This document shows positions 42,054 through 49,621 of a stretch of DNA of 64,000 nucleotides, in pieces (positions within the stretch are counted from its first letter, which is position 1; each line of letters begins with the position of its first letter). The stretch is taken from assembly GCF_002266435.3 (NCBI RefSeq), contig NZ_CP029426.2, positions 1,084,001-1,148,000 on the forward strand, in the 5' to 3' direction. The stretch comes from Bradyrhizobium amphicarpaeae. Its GTDB lineage: Bacteria > Pseudomonadota > Alphaproteobacteria > Rhizobiales > Xanthobacteraceae. The notes below the pieces were generated by a model, which worked only from the letters and a program-made list of their open reading frames with translations, made no database searches and was not told where the DNA came from. The position numbers and the translations under genes are program-made.

Positions 42054-43568
42054 TCAAACCGCTTTTATCTTGAAGAAGGCGAATACAACCATCTTGAGCA
42101 GCATCCAGCCGTGGCTGAAGCGCGAGATCTGCGTCTCGCCGTAATTGCGTGCGGCATAACGGATCGGCAGGTCGATTGACTTCAGGTTGAGCTTGGACGC
42201 GCCGAAGATCAGATCGAAGTCGCCGAACGGGTCGAAGTCCCCGAAATAGGCCTTGCCCGCCTTGAGACGTTGATAGTCGCTGCGGCGCAGCACCTTGGTT
42301 CCGCAAAGCGTGTCGGTGTATCGCTGATTGAGAAGCCACGAGAACAAGTACGAGAAGATCTTGTTGGCGACCAGGTTGAGGAAGCGCATGGCCCCCTCGT
42401 CCATCGGATAAACCAGGCGGGAGCCGTTGACGAACTCGCCCTTACCCGAACACAGCGCGTCATAGAACTTGCAGAGTTGCTCCGGTGGCATGGTCAGGTC
42501 TGCGTCGAGGATCATCAGGACATCGCCGCGCGCCGCATCGAAGGCGGTGAAGACCGCATCGGCCTTGCCCTTGCCCGGCTGCTTCATCGTCTTGATGTCC
42601 TGCCCGACGAACGCCTGCTTGACCCGCTGCATTTCCTCGAAGGTGCCGTCCTTGCTGTGGCCCTCGATGAAGATGATCTCGATGTCGGGGCAGAATCCGG
42701 CGATGCGTCGTACGGCCGGTTCGATGTTGCCGCGCTCGTTTCGCGCCGGAATCACCACGGTGACCGACTTGATGTCGTCGTGGGCGCACCGCATCGAGCG
42801 GGCAACGAGATAGTGACGAAGTGACAGCGCGCGTATGCCGGGCAGCACGCTGATGAAGCGATTGACGAAGCGCCCGATCCCGAACAGCGACGCGGGCAAC
42901 AGGACGCGCTGCTCGGATTTGACGGGATCAAAATCGGCCAGCGACACGAGATTGCGCAGGTCGTCCGGCGAAAGCACGTTCTGGTCGGGGTGCGGCATTC
43001 GCATGCCAAGGGCCTCGGCCAGCTTCAGGACCGGGTACCAGAGATGAGAGAAGTATCCGAAGACGATCCGCGTCTCCCGCGTGCATAGCGGGTGGAGGTG
43101 CTCGATGAAGCTTTGGCAGTCGTCCAGGGAGCCTATCGTGTCGAGAACGAGGATGAAATCGAACGGGCCCTCGATGGCAGAGAAGGTGGTGGGGCCCTCG
43201 GCGTCGCCCTCGACGAACGCGAGATCTGGATGACGCTGTCGCGCAATGTCGATCTGTGCGGAGCTGAAATCGATACCCACGCCATAGGATGGCGCGAGCG
43301 CCGCGAGCGTATCTCCGATGCCGCACCCGATGTCGAGCACGCGGCTTCCAGGCGGGATCAGGAACCGCAAATAGCATTCGTCTTCGCGGTGAAAGAAGGC
43401 CGCCTTCTCGCGCCAGCGGATGCGCGACGTCGCAGACCGGTCGGCGTGATCCCGAAGCAGGTCCTTGCGGGACGAGGAAGAACCGGGCCGCGCTGCCTTC
43501 ACATCGACGGGGCAGCCATGGAGAGAAAACGCCTTACGCTCAGGCAATTCCGAGTCGAAATGTACCAT
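42054..43568 (-). CDS. Fusion of SAM methyltransferase and DPM1-like GT2 glycosyltransferase
   Basis: This 504-residue protein joins two domains. Residues about 50-210 are a Rossmann methyltransferase (LIPPGSRVLDIGCGIGDTLA, VGIDFSSAQIDIARQRHP). Residues about 268-500 are a family 2 glycosyltransferase of the dolichyl-phosphate-mannose-synthase kind: VTVVIPARNERGNIEPAV, IIFIEGHSKDGTFEEM, GDVLMILDADLTMPPEQL and SRLVYPMDEGAMRFLNLVAN, with NYGETQISRFSHG and a hydrophobic end that may anchor it to the membrane. I chose the ATG at 43568; a TTG lies one codon before. It precedes the GT-C-like gene, which suggests a lipid-linked sugar pathway. Confidence 0.9.
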   Translation of the reverse strand: MVHFDSELPERKAFSLHGCPVDVKAARPGSSSSRKDLLRDHADRSATSRIRWREKAAFFHREDECYLRFLIPPGSRVLDIGCGIGDTLAALAPSYGVGIDFSSAQIDIARQRHPDLAFVEGDAEGPTTFSAIEGPFDFILVLDTIGSLDDCQSFIEHLHPLCTRETRIVFGYFSHLWYPVLKLAEALGMRMPHPDQNVLSPDDLRNLVSLADFDPVKSEQRVLLPASLFGIGRFVNRFISVLPGIRALSLRHYLVARSMRCAHDDIKSVTVVIPARNERGNIEPAVRRIAGFCPDIEIIFIEGHSKDGTFEEMQRVKQAFVGQDIKTMKQPGKGKADAVFTAFDAARGDVLMILDADLTMPPEQLCKFYDALCSGKGEFVNGSRLVYPMDEGAMRFLNLVANKIFSYLFSWLLNQRYTDTLCGTKVLRRSDYQRLKAGKAYFGDFDPFGDFDLIFGASKLNLKSIDLPIRYAARNYGETQISRFSHGWMLLKMVVFAFFKIKAV

Positions 43569-43743
43569 CAAATCCTGCCGATACGCTCAATAGTTGTATC
43601 ATGGCAGAAAGATGGCACGATTGGCCAGCCATAATTCGCGGCTGGTCGAGCCAACCGAAGCAGACACCTTTCGCTGTGGTCGAGCGGTAGCGGGTTAGGT
43701 TGGTGGCTCTCGCGAGGGCTTGTCGCGAGAGCTCGTCTCCTCG

Positions 43744-44628
43744 TCAGATCCCCAACAGCCTGCGCGCATTCGCCTTCAGCACCTTCGGCCGGATCTCGTC
43801 GCGGATCTCGATCTTGGAAAAATCCGATAGCCAGCGGTCCGGCGTGATCACCGGCCAATCCGAGCCGAACAGCATCTTGTCCTGCAGGATCGAGTTGATG
43901 TAGCGCACCAGGATCGGCGGGAAATATTTCGGCGACCATCCCGAGAGGTCGATATAGACGTTCGGCTTGTGGGTCGCGACCGACAGCGCCTCTTCCTGCC
44001 AGGGGAAAGAGGGATGGGCGAGGATGATCTTGAGGTCGGGGAAATCGGCCGCGACGTCGTCCATGTACATCGGGTTGGAATATTTCAGCCGCATCCCCAT
44101 GCCGCCGGGCATTCCGGAGCCGACGCCGGTCTGGCCGGTGTGGAACAGCGCGACCGCGCCGCCATTGTTGATCTCTTCGTAGAGCGGATAGGCCATGCGG
44201 TCGTTGGCGTAGAAGCCCTGCATGGTCGGATGGAATTTGAAGCCGCGCACCCCGTATTCCTCGATCAGCTTGCGCGCCTCGCGCGCGCCGAGCTTGCCCT
44301 TGTGCGGGTCGATCGAGACGAAGGGGATGAGGACGTCGAGATGGTCGGAGGCGGCCTCAATCATCTCGTAATTGTTGTAGCGGCGGAAGCCGGTCTCGCG
44401 CTCGGCGTCGACCGGGAAGATCACCGCGGCGATGTTCTTGGAGCGGTAATAGGCCGCGGTCTCCGGCACCGTCGGCGGATGCTTGTTCGGCGACTTGAAA
44501 TACTCCGCCATCTGCGCCTGGAAGTCGTCATAGCCGTCGTCGGGATGGCAGCCGCAGGGCTCCTCGGCATGGGTGTGGATGTCGATGGCGACGACTTTGT
44601 CGATATCAGGCAGCTTCAGCTTCGGCAT
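43744..44628 (-). CDS. Amidohydrolase family protein (ACMSD/gamma-resorcylate decarboxylase-like)
   Basis: This 294-residue TIM-barrel metal enzyme has the DIHTHAEEP motif near 16-24 (HxH metal ligands), GVRGFKFHPTMQGFYAND near 127-144, FHTGQTG near 160, ILAHPSFPWQEEAL near 200 and the metal aspartate in LFGSDWPVITPDRWL near 252-266. This set fits the amidohydrolase 2 branch that includes decarboxylases and lactone hydrolases of aromatic degradation. The start ATG at 44628 has GGGAGGAAA just before it. A 13-base palindrome lies 30 bases upstream (44658-44670) and may be its operator. The substrate is unknown. Confidence 0.9.
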   Translation of the reverse strand: MPKLKLPDIDKVVAIDIHTHAEEPCGCHPDDGYDDFQAQMAEYFKSPNKHPPTVPETAAYYRSKNIAAVIFPVDAERETGFRRYNNYEMIEAASDHLDVLIPFVSIDPHKGKLGAREARKLIEEYGVRGFKFHPTMQGFYANDRMAYPLYEEINNGGAVALFHTGQTGVGSGMPGGMGMRLKYSNPMYMDDVAADFPDLKIILAHPSFPWQEEALSVATHKPNVYIDLSGWSPKYFPPILVRYINSILQDKMLFGSDWPVITPDRWLSDFSKIEIRDEIRPKVLKANARRLLGI

Positions 44629-44657
44629 GGTTTCCTCCCGACGGGTTGCCGAATTGA

Positions 44658-44670
44658 TTATATGATATAA
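44658..44670. promoter_or_regulatory. Palindrome TTATAT-G-ATATAA upstream of the amidohydrolase gene
   Basis: A perfect 13-base palindrome lies 30 bases before the start of the amidohydrolase gene, in an AT-rich stretch that could also supply its -10 box. FadR/GntR-type regulators often bind short AT-rich palindromes of this sort. No regulator gene is adjacent, so the assignment is by position alone. Confidence 0.45.
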
Positions 44671-44797
44671 CGAACTTGGCAAGGCGTCGTCGAAACACCG
44701 CTGATTTCCTTGGCGATAAATCGGGCCGATCCGGCCGTTTCTACTGTGCATGGGGTTGTTTTCACGAATTTGCCGGTTCGGAACCCGGCAGTTAACA

Positions 44798-44826
44798 TTG
44801 ACATGACCTCCCGCGATGCCTTAAGA
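44798..44826 (+). promoter_or_regulatory. Sigma70-type promoter of rpmJ
   Basis: A perfect TTGACA at 44798-44803 and TTAAGA at 44821-44826 (four of six) are separated by exactly 17 bases. This gives a leader of about 110 bases before the rpmJ start, and makes a strong constitutive promoter likely. Confidence 0.65.
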
Positions 44827-44939
44827 ACCGCCCCGTCCCGGGCGGTCGTCCGCCGGCGGGAAAGATCTCATTTTGCCACATTCGCGCGTGCCGAAACGGT
44901 AGTGCCGAACACGGCCTTTCGAACGTTCAGGATTCTGCC

Positions 44940-45065
44940 ATGAAGGTCCGTAACTCCCTGAAGTCGCTGCGCGGTCGCCATCGCGCCAACCGCCTGGTCC
45001 GCCGCAAGGGCCGGGTCTATGTGATCAACAAGGTGCAGCGCCGCTTCAAGGCTCGTCAGGGCTGA
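44940..45065 (+). CDS. rpmJ: 50S ribosomal protein L36
   Basis: This 41-residue, strongly basic protein ([20 protein letters not shown], then [21 protein letters not shown]) is the cysteine-free L36 form found in many alphaproteobacteria, which lacks the zinc-binding CxxC of the other type. It stands alone with its own promoter (44798-44826) and a hairpin terminator downstream, as is usual for this gene when outside the ribosomal operon. The ATG is the natural start; no SD-like sequence is obvious directly upstream. Confidence 0.96.
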   Translation: MKVRNSLKSLRGRHRANRLVRRKGRVYVINKVQRRFKARQG

Positions 45066-45136
45066 TCAGTCAAAGGCTGATCCCTGCCGAGGGCTCCGCG
45101 CGCGCCCCGCAAGACCACTGCTCACACGAGTTTGAC

Positions 45137-45164
45137 GCCGCCTTTGCTTTGCAAGGGCGGCTTT
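45137..45164 (+). terminator. Intrinsic terminator downstream of rpmJ
   Basis: GCCGCCTTTG (45137-45146) pairs with CAAGGGCGGC (45152-45161) around a CTTTG loop, with one G-T pair, and is followed by TTT. It lies 72 bases after the rpmJ stop and 20 bases before the TPR gene. Confidence 0.65.
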
Positions 45165-45183
45165 GCGCGTTTAGACTTTGGCC

Positions 45184-45822
45184 ATGGCAGTGAGATTCCT
45201 TTTCGCGCGCACTTTGTGTCTGGCCCTCGTTCTGGGGACGGTCGGCCTCGCTCCGGCGCTGGCGCAGGCTGATCGTCCGGCACCGTCCGGCAAGCAGCAG
45301 AAGCTCCCAGAGGCGCCGGCCAAGCTGCCCAAGGTCGATCGCACCAAGAATCTCGATTTCCTGTTCGGCGCGCTGAAGGCGGCGCCCGACGAGGCCAGTG
45401 CCAAGCATGTCGAGGCGCGGATCTGGGCGATCTGGCTGCAGACCCCGAGCGACACCGCGTCCTTGCTGATGGCGCGGGCGAAGACCGCAGTCGATGCCAA
45501 GAAGATCGATGTCGCGATCAAGCTTTTGGATTCGGTCATCAAGCTCAGGCCCGACTACATCGAGGCCTGGAACCGGCGCGCCACGCTCTACTACATGCAG
45601 AACGATTACGGCCGTTCGCTTGCGGATATCCAGCAGGTGCTGATCCGGGAGCCGCGCCATTTCGGTGCGCTCGCAGGCCTCGGCATGATCATGCAGGAGG
45701 TCGGCGACGACAAGCGCGCGCTCGACGCCTATCGCAAGGCGCTGGCCGTCAATCCGCACCTCGAAAAGATTCCCGACCAGGTCAAGTCGCTGACCGAGAA
45801 GGTCGAGGGACGAGATATTTAG
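45184..45822 (+). CDS. Secreted tetratricopeptide-repeat protein
   Basis: This is a 212-residue protein with a signal peptide (MAVRFLFARTLCLALVLGTV, cleavage near ALAQA). The mature part has TPR-like helical pairs: ARIWAIWLQTPSDTASLLMA, DVAIKLLDSVIKLRPDYIEA, WNRRATLYYMQNDYGRSLAD, IQQVLIREPRHFGALAGLGM and ALDAYRKALAVNP. It probably acts as a periplasmic adaptor. The ATG at 45184 is preferred over an in-frame TTG six bases upstream. Very similar short TPR proteins occur in many Rhizobiales; their partners are unknown. Confidence 0.88.
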   Translation: MAVRFLFARTLCLALVLGTVGLAPALAQADRPAPSGKQQKLPEAPAKLPKVDRTKNLDFLFGALKAAPDEASAKHVEARIWAIWLQTPSDTASLLMARAKTAVDAKKIDVAIKLLDSVIKLRPDYIEAWNRRATLYYMQNDYGRSLADIQQVLIREPRHFGALAGLGMIMQEVGDDKRALDAYRKALAVNPHLEKIPDQVKSLTEKVEGRDI

Positions 45823-45948
45823 CCTCAAACTCCATTATGTCTCGAGTGAACGCGGCTGCTTCGGATTAACCACGATCGCAAAGCGCGGCATCGTGAGCCC
45901 TATTGCCGGTGCCGCAGCAGGCCTACCTGCATGGCAGGAGCAAAAGCC

Positions 45949-46209
45949 ATGAAGCGTTTGATCTTTGCAGGTGTGTTGCTGCTGGCGTCGGGAACGTTGA
46001 GCTTCGCCGACGGACTGTTCTGGGTGGTCGGCAACCGCGCCACCGGAAAATGCAATATCGTGACCAGCAATCCGGTCATCATCGGCGATATCTGGTTCGG
46101 CGACGGTCCCTACAAGTCCAAGGCCGATGCCAAGCTTGCCCGCTCGACCATCCGCGCCTGTCCCGCGCCCACGCCGGACGAGGAAAAGGAAGAGGACGGC
46201 ACGAACTAG
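45949..46209 (+). CDS. Small secreted hypothetical protein
   Basis: This 86-residue protein has a clear signal peptide (MKRLIFAGVLLLASGTLSFA-DG) and a short mature domain with two cysteines (GKCNIV and IRACPAP), ending in an acidic tail EEKEEDGTN. AGGAG sits eight bases before the ATG at 45949, which decides the start over an in-frame upstream ATG. No family recognised; possibly one disulfide. Confidence 0.8.
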   Translation: MKRLIFAGVLLLASGTLSFADGLFWVVGNRATGKCNIVTSNPVIIGDIWFGDGPYKSKADAKLARSTIRACPAPTPDEEKEEDGTN

Positions 46210-46216
46210 TCTGCCA

Positions 46217-46399
46217 TCAATGCAGGGCGTTGCCGCCGCGTTCGACCGGGCCGCGATCGATGGCCGCGGCGTAGGCCTTTGCCAGCTCCGTTTCCAGGTG
46301 CTCGTTGATCAGCAGCAGCGCCCGCACGGCACCGCGCAGATCGCCGTTGCAGCTCGCCACGATCTCGTCGATCGCAGTGTCGTTCGATCTGAAGCTCAT
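46217..46399 (-). CDS. Small hypothetical protein
   Basis: This is a 60-residue, probably helical cytoplasmic protein (MSFRSNDTAIDEIVASCNGD, then LRGAVRALLLINEHLETELA). GGAGGAT lies about eight bases upstream of the ATG, an excellent ribosome site that supports translation. It converges on the preceding small gene with 7 bases between stops. Family unknown. The 300 bases to its other side (46400-46699) hold no other gene I can support. Confidence 0.7.
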   Translation of the reverse strand: MSFRSNDTAIDEIVASCNGDLRGAVRALLLINEHLETELAKAYAAAIDRGPVERGGNALH

Positions 46400-46699
46400 C
46401 GAAAATCCTCCGGTTCAACCAGGACGAATATGCCGGTCTTTCCTAACAATCTCCTGAGGTTGCGAGGAGGATCGGCGCCCACCCGCACATAGATGGCGGA
46501 ACCGACCATGGCGATTATAAGGAAGCCGCGATGACGGCCGGATGAAGTCGATCCCCTCTTGTGCTTCTCCGGTGATTGATGTTGATTTCATTGAGCTTTT
46601 CATTCGGCAATTGTGCACATATCCACAGCCCGGCATTTTCGGTGGAAGACGGCAGGCCGCCCCAGCGAAACTGCCACCCAGTAAGCTCGTAACTGCCCT

Positions 46700-47713
46700 G
46701 TGCCCAGGATCACCCGGATTCCCTTCATGATCGTGATGTCAGTCGTGACGGCGCTGGTTCTGCTGGCGCTGGTCACGCAGGCTGGAATCGTCGCCGTGCA
46801 GTGCGCCTACCCGCCGCAGGGCGAGATGGTCGAGGTCGACGGCGCGACGCTTCACGTCGTCGATATCGGCCCGCGCGATTCAGGATTGCCGATCGTGATG
46901 CTGCACGGTGCGAGCTCCAATCTCGAAGCGATGCGGCGCCCGCTCGGCGACCTCCTCGCCAAAGACCACCGCGTCATCCTGGTCGACCGCCCCGGCCACG
47001 GCTGGAGCACGCGCGCGCGGCGCCACGATTCCACGCCGCAGATCCAGGCGCGGATGATCGACGAGGCGTTGGGCAAGCTCGGTATCGATCGTGCGGTTTT
47101 CGTCGTTCATTCCTGGAGCGGTGCGCTCGGCGCGCGGATTGCGCTCGATCATCCCGGCCGCGTCGCCGGTCTGGTCATGCTCGCACCCGTCACCCATCCC
47201 TGGCGCGGCGGCGTCGGCCGCTACAACGAGATCATCGCAAAGCCGGTGATCGGTCCGCTGCTCGCCTACACGATCACCCTGCCGCTCGGTTACTTTCTGG
47301 CCGAGCCTGGTGCGCGCAGCGTGTTCCTGCCGCAGATGATGCCGGATGGATTCGTTCAGGATTCCGCGACACCGCTGCTGCTGCGCCCGCGCGAGTTCAT
47401 CGCCAATGCCTATGATCTGGTCACGCTGAAGCAGGCGGTGACCGAGCAAGCCGCACGCTACGGCGAGATCTCGGCGCCGGTCACGATCATCGCCGGCGAG
47501 CCGGACAAGACGGTGAAGACCGACATCCATGCCCGCCCGTTTGCGGCCATGGTGCCGCAAACGAAGCTGATCGTGCTGCCCGATCTCGGCCATATGGTGC
47601 AGAACGCGGTGCCGGACCTCGTGAAGGCGGAGATCGAGACGATGCTCGGCGGGATCCGACGGGCCGCGCGGGGCCAGGATCCGGCCGGTTCAGCTTCAAC
47701 GAGAAATCCCTAG
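46700..47713 (+). CDS. Membrane-anchored alpha/beta hydrolase
   Basis: This 337-residue protein begins with a signal anchor (RITRIPFMIVMSVVTALVLL) followed by an alpha/beta-hydrolase fold: IVMLHGASSNLEAM (oxyanion region near 65), VILVDRPGHGWST near 93, the nucleophile elbow VVHSWSGALGARIALDHPGR near 134-153, the acid in IIAGEPDKTV near 273 and His in LPDLGHMVQNAVP near 301. The elbow reads H-S-W-S-G instead of G-x-S-x-G, a variant seen in some family members. A GTG start keeps the basic residues before the membrane helix; an ATG at 46727 is possible. Its TAG stop overlaps that of the convergent flavin reductase gene in a shared CTAG. Confidence 0.87.
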   Translation: MPRITRIPFMIVMSVVTALVLLALVTQAGIVAVQCAYPPQGEMVEVDGATLHVVDIGPRDSGLPIVMLHGASSNLEAMRRPLGDLLAKDHRVILVDRPGHGWSTRARRHDSTPQIQARMIDEALGKLGIDRAVFVVHSWSGALGARIALDHPGRVAGLVMLAPVTHPWRGGVGRYNEIIAKPVIGPLLAYTITLPLGYFLAEPGARSVFLPQMMPDGFVQDSATPLLLRPREFIANAYDLVTLKQAVTEQAARYGEISAPVTIIAGEPDKTVKTDIHARPFAAMVPQTKLIVLPDLGHMVQNAVPDLVKAEIETMLGGIRRAARGQDPAGSASTRNP

Positions 47714-48225
47714 CTGCGGAATTTGCCGTCCTGATGGAGCAGTGGCAGGCTGTCGCTGCTGCCCGAGGCAACCACCCTTCCGATAAAGATCGAGTGCGTA
47801 CCGAATCCGGTCTGCTGCTCGACCAGGCACGCGAAGTATGAAGTGCAGTGCTCGATGATCGGGCAGTGGTTGGAGCCGAGACTGTAAGGTACATCCGCGA
47901 ACGGCTCGACGGGCGTCGAGGCAAAGTGCGTCGCGAGCCGCTCCTGTTCAGCGGAGAGGACATTCACAGTATAGGCGCCTGATCGTTCGATCAGCGCGTG
48001 TGAGCGGTTGGCCCTGTTGACCACGATCAGCAGCGACGGCGGATCGGCGGACACGCTGCACACCGCGGTGGCGGTCATGCCGTTGAACAGGCCGCCGCTG
48101 CCGCTGGTGATGACGCTGACCGTCGCCGCCATGCGCCGCATCGCAGCCTTGAACGCCGCTGGTGCGATACTGGCGAGGAGGTCGACGTTGCTGCCCTGCG
48201 CAGGCTGCACCTCACGCTGTCCCAT
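47710..48225 (-). CDS. Flavin reductase (FMN/FAD, NAD(P)H-dependent) of two-component monooxygenases
   Basis: This 171-residue protein has the flavin-reductase-like fold: AFKAAMRRMAATVSVITSGS near 20-39, GLFNGMTATAVCSVSADPPS near 41-60, LLIVVNRANRSHALIERSGA near 61-80, and YTVNVLSAEQERLATHFAST near 81. It would supply reduced flavin to the adjacent LLM monooxygenase. I chose the ATG at 48225; it overlaps the end of that gene by 14 bases, which implies coupling. It is the last gene of the eight-gene operon starting at 54748. Its stop codon shares CTAG with the stop of the convergent hydrolase gene. Confidence 0.9.
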   Translation of the reverse strand: MGQREVQPAQGSNVDLLASIAPAAFKAAMRRMAATVSVITSGSGGLFNGMTATAVCSVSADPPSLLIVVNRANRSHALIERSGAYTVNVLSAEQERLATHFASTPVEPFADVPYSLGSNHCPIIEHCTSYFACLVEQQTGFGTHSIFIGRVVASGSSDSLPLLHQDGKFRS

Positions 48226-49558
48226 CGGCGATCCCGAGATGGTCGCGCAACGTGACGCCGGCATAGTCGCGGCGGAACAGGCCCTTGTCCTGGAGGATCG
48301 GTACCACACCGTCGACGAAATCCTCGAAGGTGTCGGGGAGAAACGCCGGCGACACAACAAAACCGTCTGCGGCGCCGGAGGCGACGATATCGGCCATCTC
48401 GTCGGCGACGTCCTTGGCAGTGCCGACCAGCCGCGGGCACATCACGCCGCGGCCGTAGATGCGCCCCGCGTCGGCGATGCTGATCGGCTCGCCTGCCGCG
48501 ATGCTCTTCAATGCATTGATGTTGCCCTGACTGCCCGACGACGTGACCGACTCCACGGACTCATCGAGCGGCAGTGCGGAGAAATCGGCATTGGCGTGCG
48601 CGCCGAGCGTGGACAATCCGACCAGCGGATCGACCAGCGAATCGTGCAGGTCGCGCTTCTCCTCTGCCTCGGCGCGGCTCTCGCCGATGAAGGGCATGAT
48701 CGCCATCAGAATCCGGCTGGCATCGGCGGGCCGGCCCTGCTGCGCCAGCGCAGCGTGAACTTCGGCGGTGAACTTGTGCATCCGCTCCATATTCGGCTGC
48801 AGTGCAAAGATCACCTCCGACCAGCGTGCGGCGAATGCCTTGCCGCGCCCGGACGAGCCAGCCTGGATGACCACCGGCCGTCCCTGCGGACCGCGCGGGA
48901 TATTCAGCGGGCCGCGCGATTGGAACCATTTTCCGGAATGGTTGAGATAGTGCACTTTGCTGGGATCGGCGTAGATGCCGCGGGCGCGGTCGAGGACCAG
49001 CGCGTCGGGCTCCCAACTGTCCCAGAGCTTGAAAGCCACTTCCATGAACTCGTCGGCACGGTCGTAGCGCTCGTCATGGCCGAGATGCGGCACGTTGCCG
49101 TAATTGAGCGCCTCGCCGTCGTTCATCGACGTCACCACGTTCCAGGCGGCGCGCCCGGCGGAGATGTGGTCGAGCGTGGCGAATTCGCGCGCGATATTGT
49201 AGGGCGCGTCGTAGGTGGTGGACCTCGTCGCGCCGAGGCCGATGCGGCTGGTCACCGCCGCCAGCGCCCCCAGGATCGGCATCGGGTCCATCCGTGTCGC
49301 ATCCTGGTCGCCATGGCGAATGCCGGTCACATGGCTTGCGCCGTAGCGGTCGGCGATGGCCAGCCGGTCGGCGAAGAACATGAAGTCGAAGCGCCCGCGC
49401 TCCAGCACCTTGGCGATGCGCGTGTAGTGCTCGAGGCTGAGAAAATCCGTGGTGTGTTTCGGATTGCGCCAGATTGCGTGGCTGTGAACCACCGGGCCCG
49501 CGATCAGGAAGCCGCAGAGATGCATCGTTTTCGATTTGGCCAATTTGTCCTCCCGCAT
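48212..49558 (-). CDS. LLM-class flavin monooxygenase, NtaA/SnaA/DszA type, paired with a flavin reductase
   Basis: This 448-residue TIM-barrel monooxygenase is a clear paralogue of the one at 8068-9435 (shared 'FATLD', 'WNVVTSxNDGEALN', 'DEFMEV', 'GRPVVIQAGSSGRGKAFA' text). Features: RFDFMFFADRLAIADRYGAS near 52, AGRAAWNVVTSMNDGEALNY near 133, FQSRGPLNIPRGPQGRPVVI near 200. Unlike that copy it is followed by its own flavin reductase gene (14-base overlap), a complete two-component system. It lies behind an ABC importer and an AhpD-like gene. Members of this family open C-S, C-N or C-C bonds of xenobiotics and chelators; the substrate here is unknown. Confidence 0.93.
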   Translation of the reverse strand: MREDKLAKSKTMHLCGFLIAGPVVHSHAIWRNPKHTTDFLSLEHYTRIAKVLERGRFDFMFFADRLAIADRYGASHVTGIRHGDQDATRMDPMPILGALAAVTSRIGLGATRSTTYDAPYNIAREFATLDHISAGRAAWNVVTSMNDGEALNYGNVPHLGHDERYDRADEFMEVAFKLWDSWEPDALVLDRARGIYADPSKVHYLNHSGKWFQSRGPLNIPRGPQGRPVVIQAGSSGRGKAFAARWSEVIFALQPNMERMHKFTAEVHAALAQQGRPADASRILMAIMPFIGESRAEAEEKRDLHDSLVDPLVGLSTLGAHANADFSALPLDESVESVTSSGSQGNINALKSIAAGEPISIADAGRIYGRGVMCPRLVGTAKDVADEMADIVASGAADGFVVSPAFLPDTFEDFVDGVVPILQDKGLFRRDYAGVTLRDHLGIADGTA

Positions 49559-49621
49559 AGGTTCGCGTGTGGCGCCGGCGGCAGCCGGCGCCTTGTCCTT
49601 CTTCCCAGTGTCTCGTCGTCT

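Noticed and set aside
44710..44943. A 77-residue plus-strand frame overlapping rpmJ
   Set aside because: It covers the rpmJ promoter and overlaps the rpmJ start; no ribosome site and no family.
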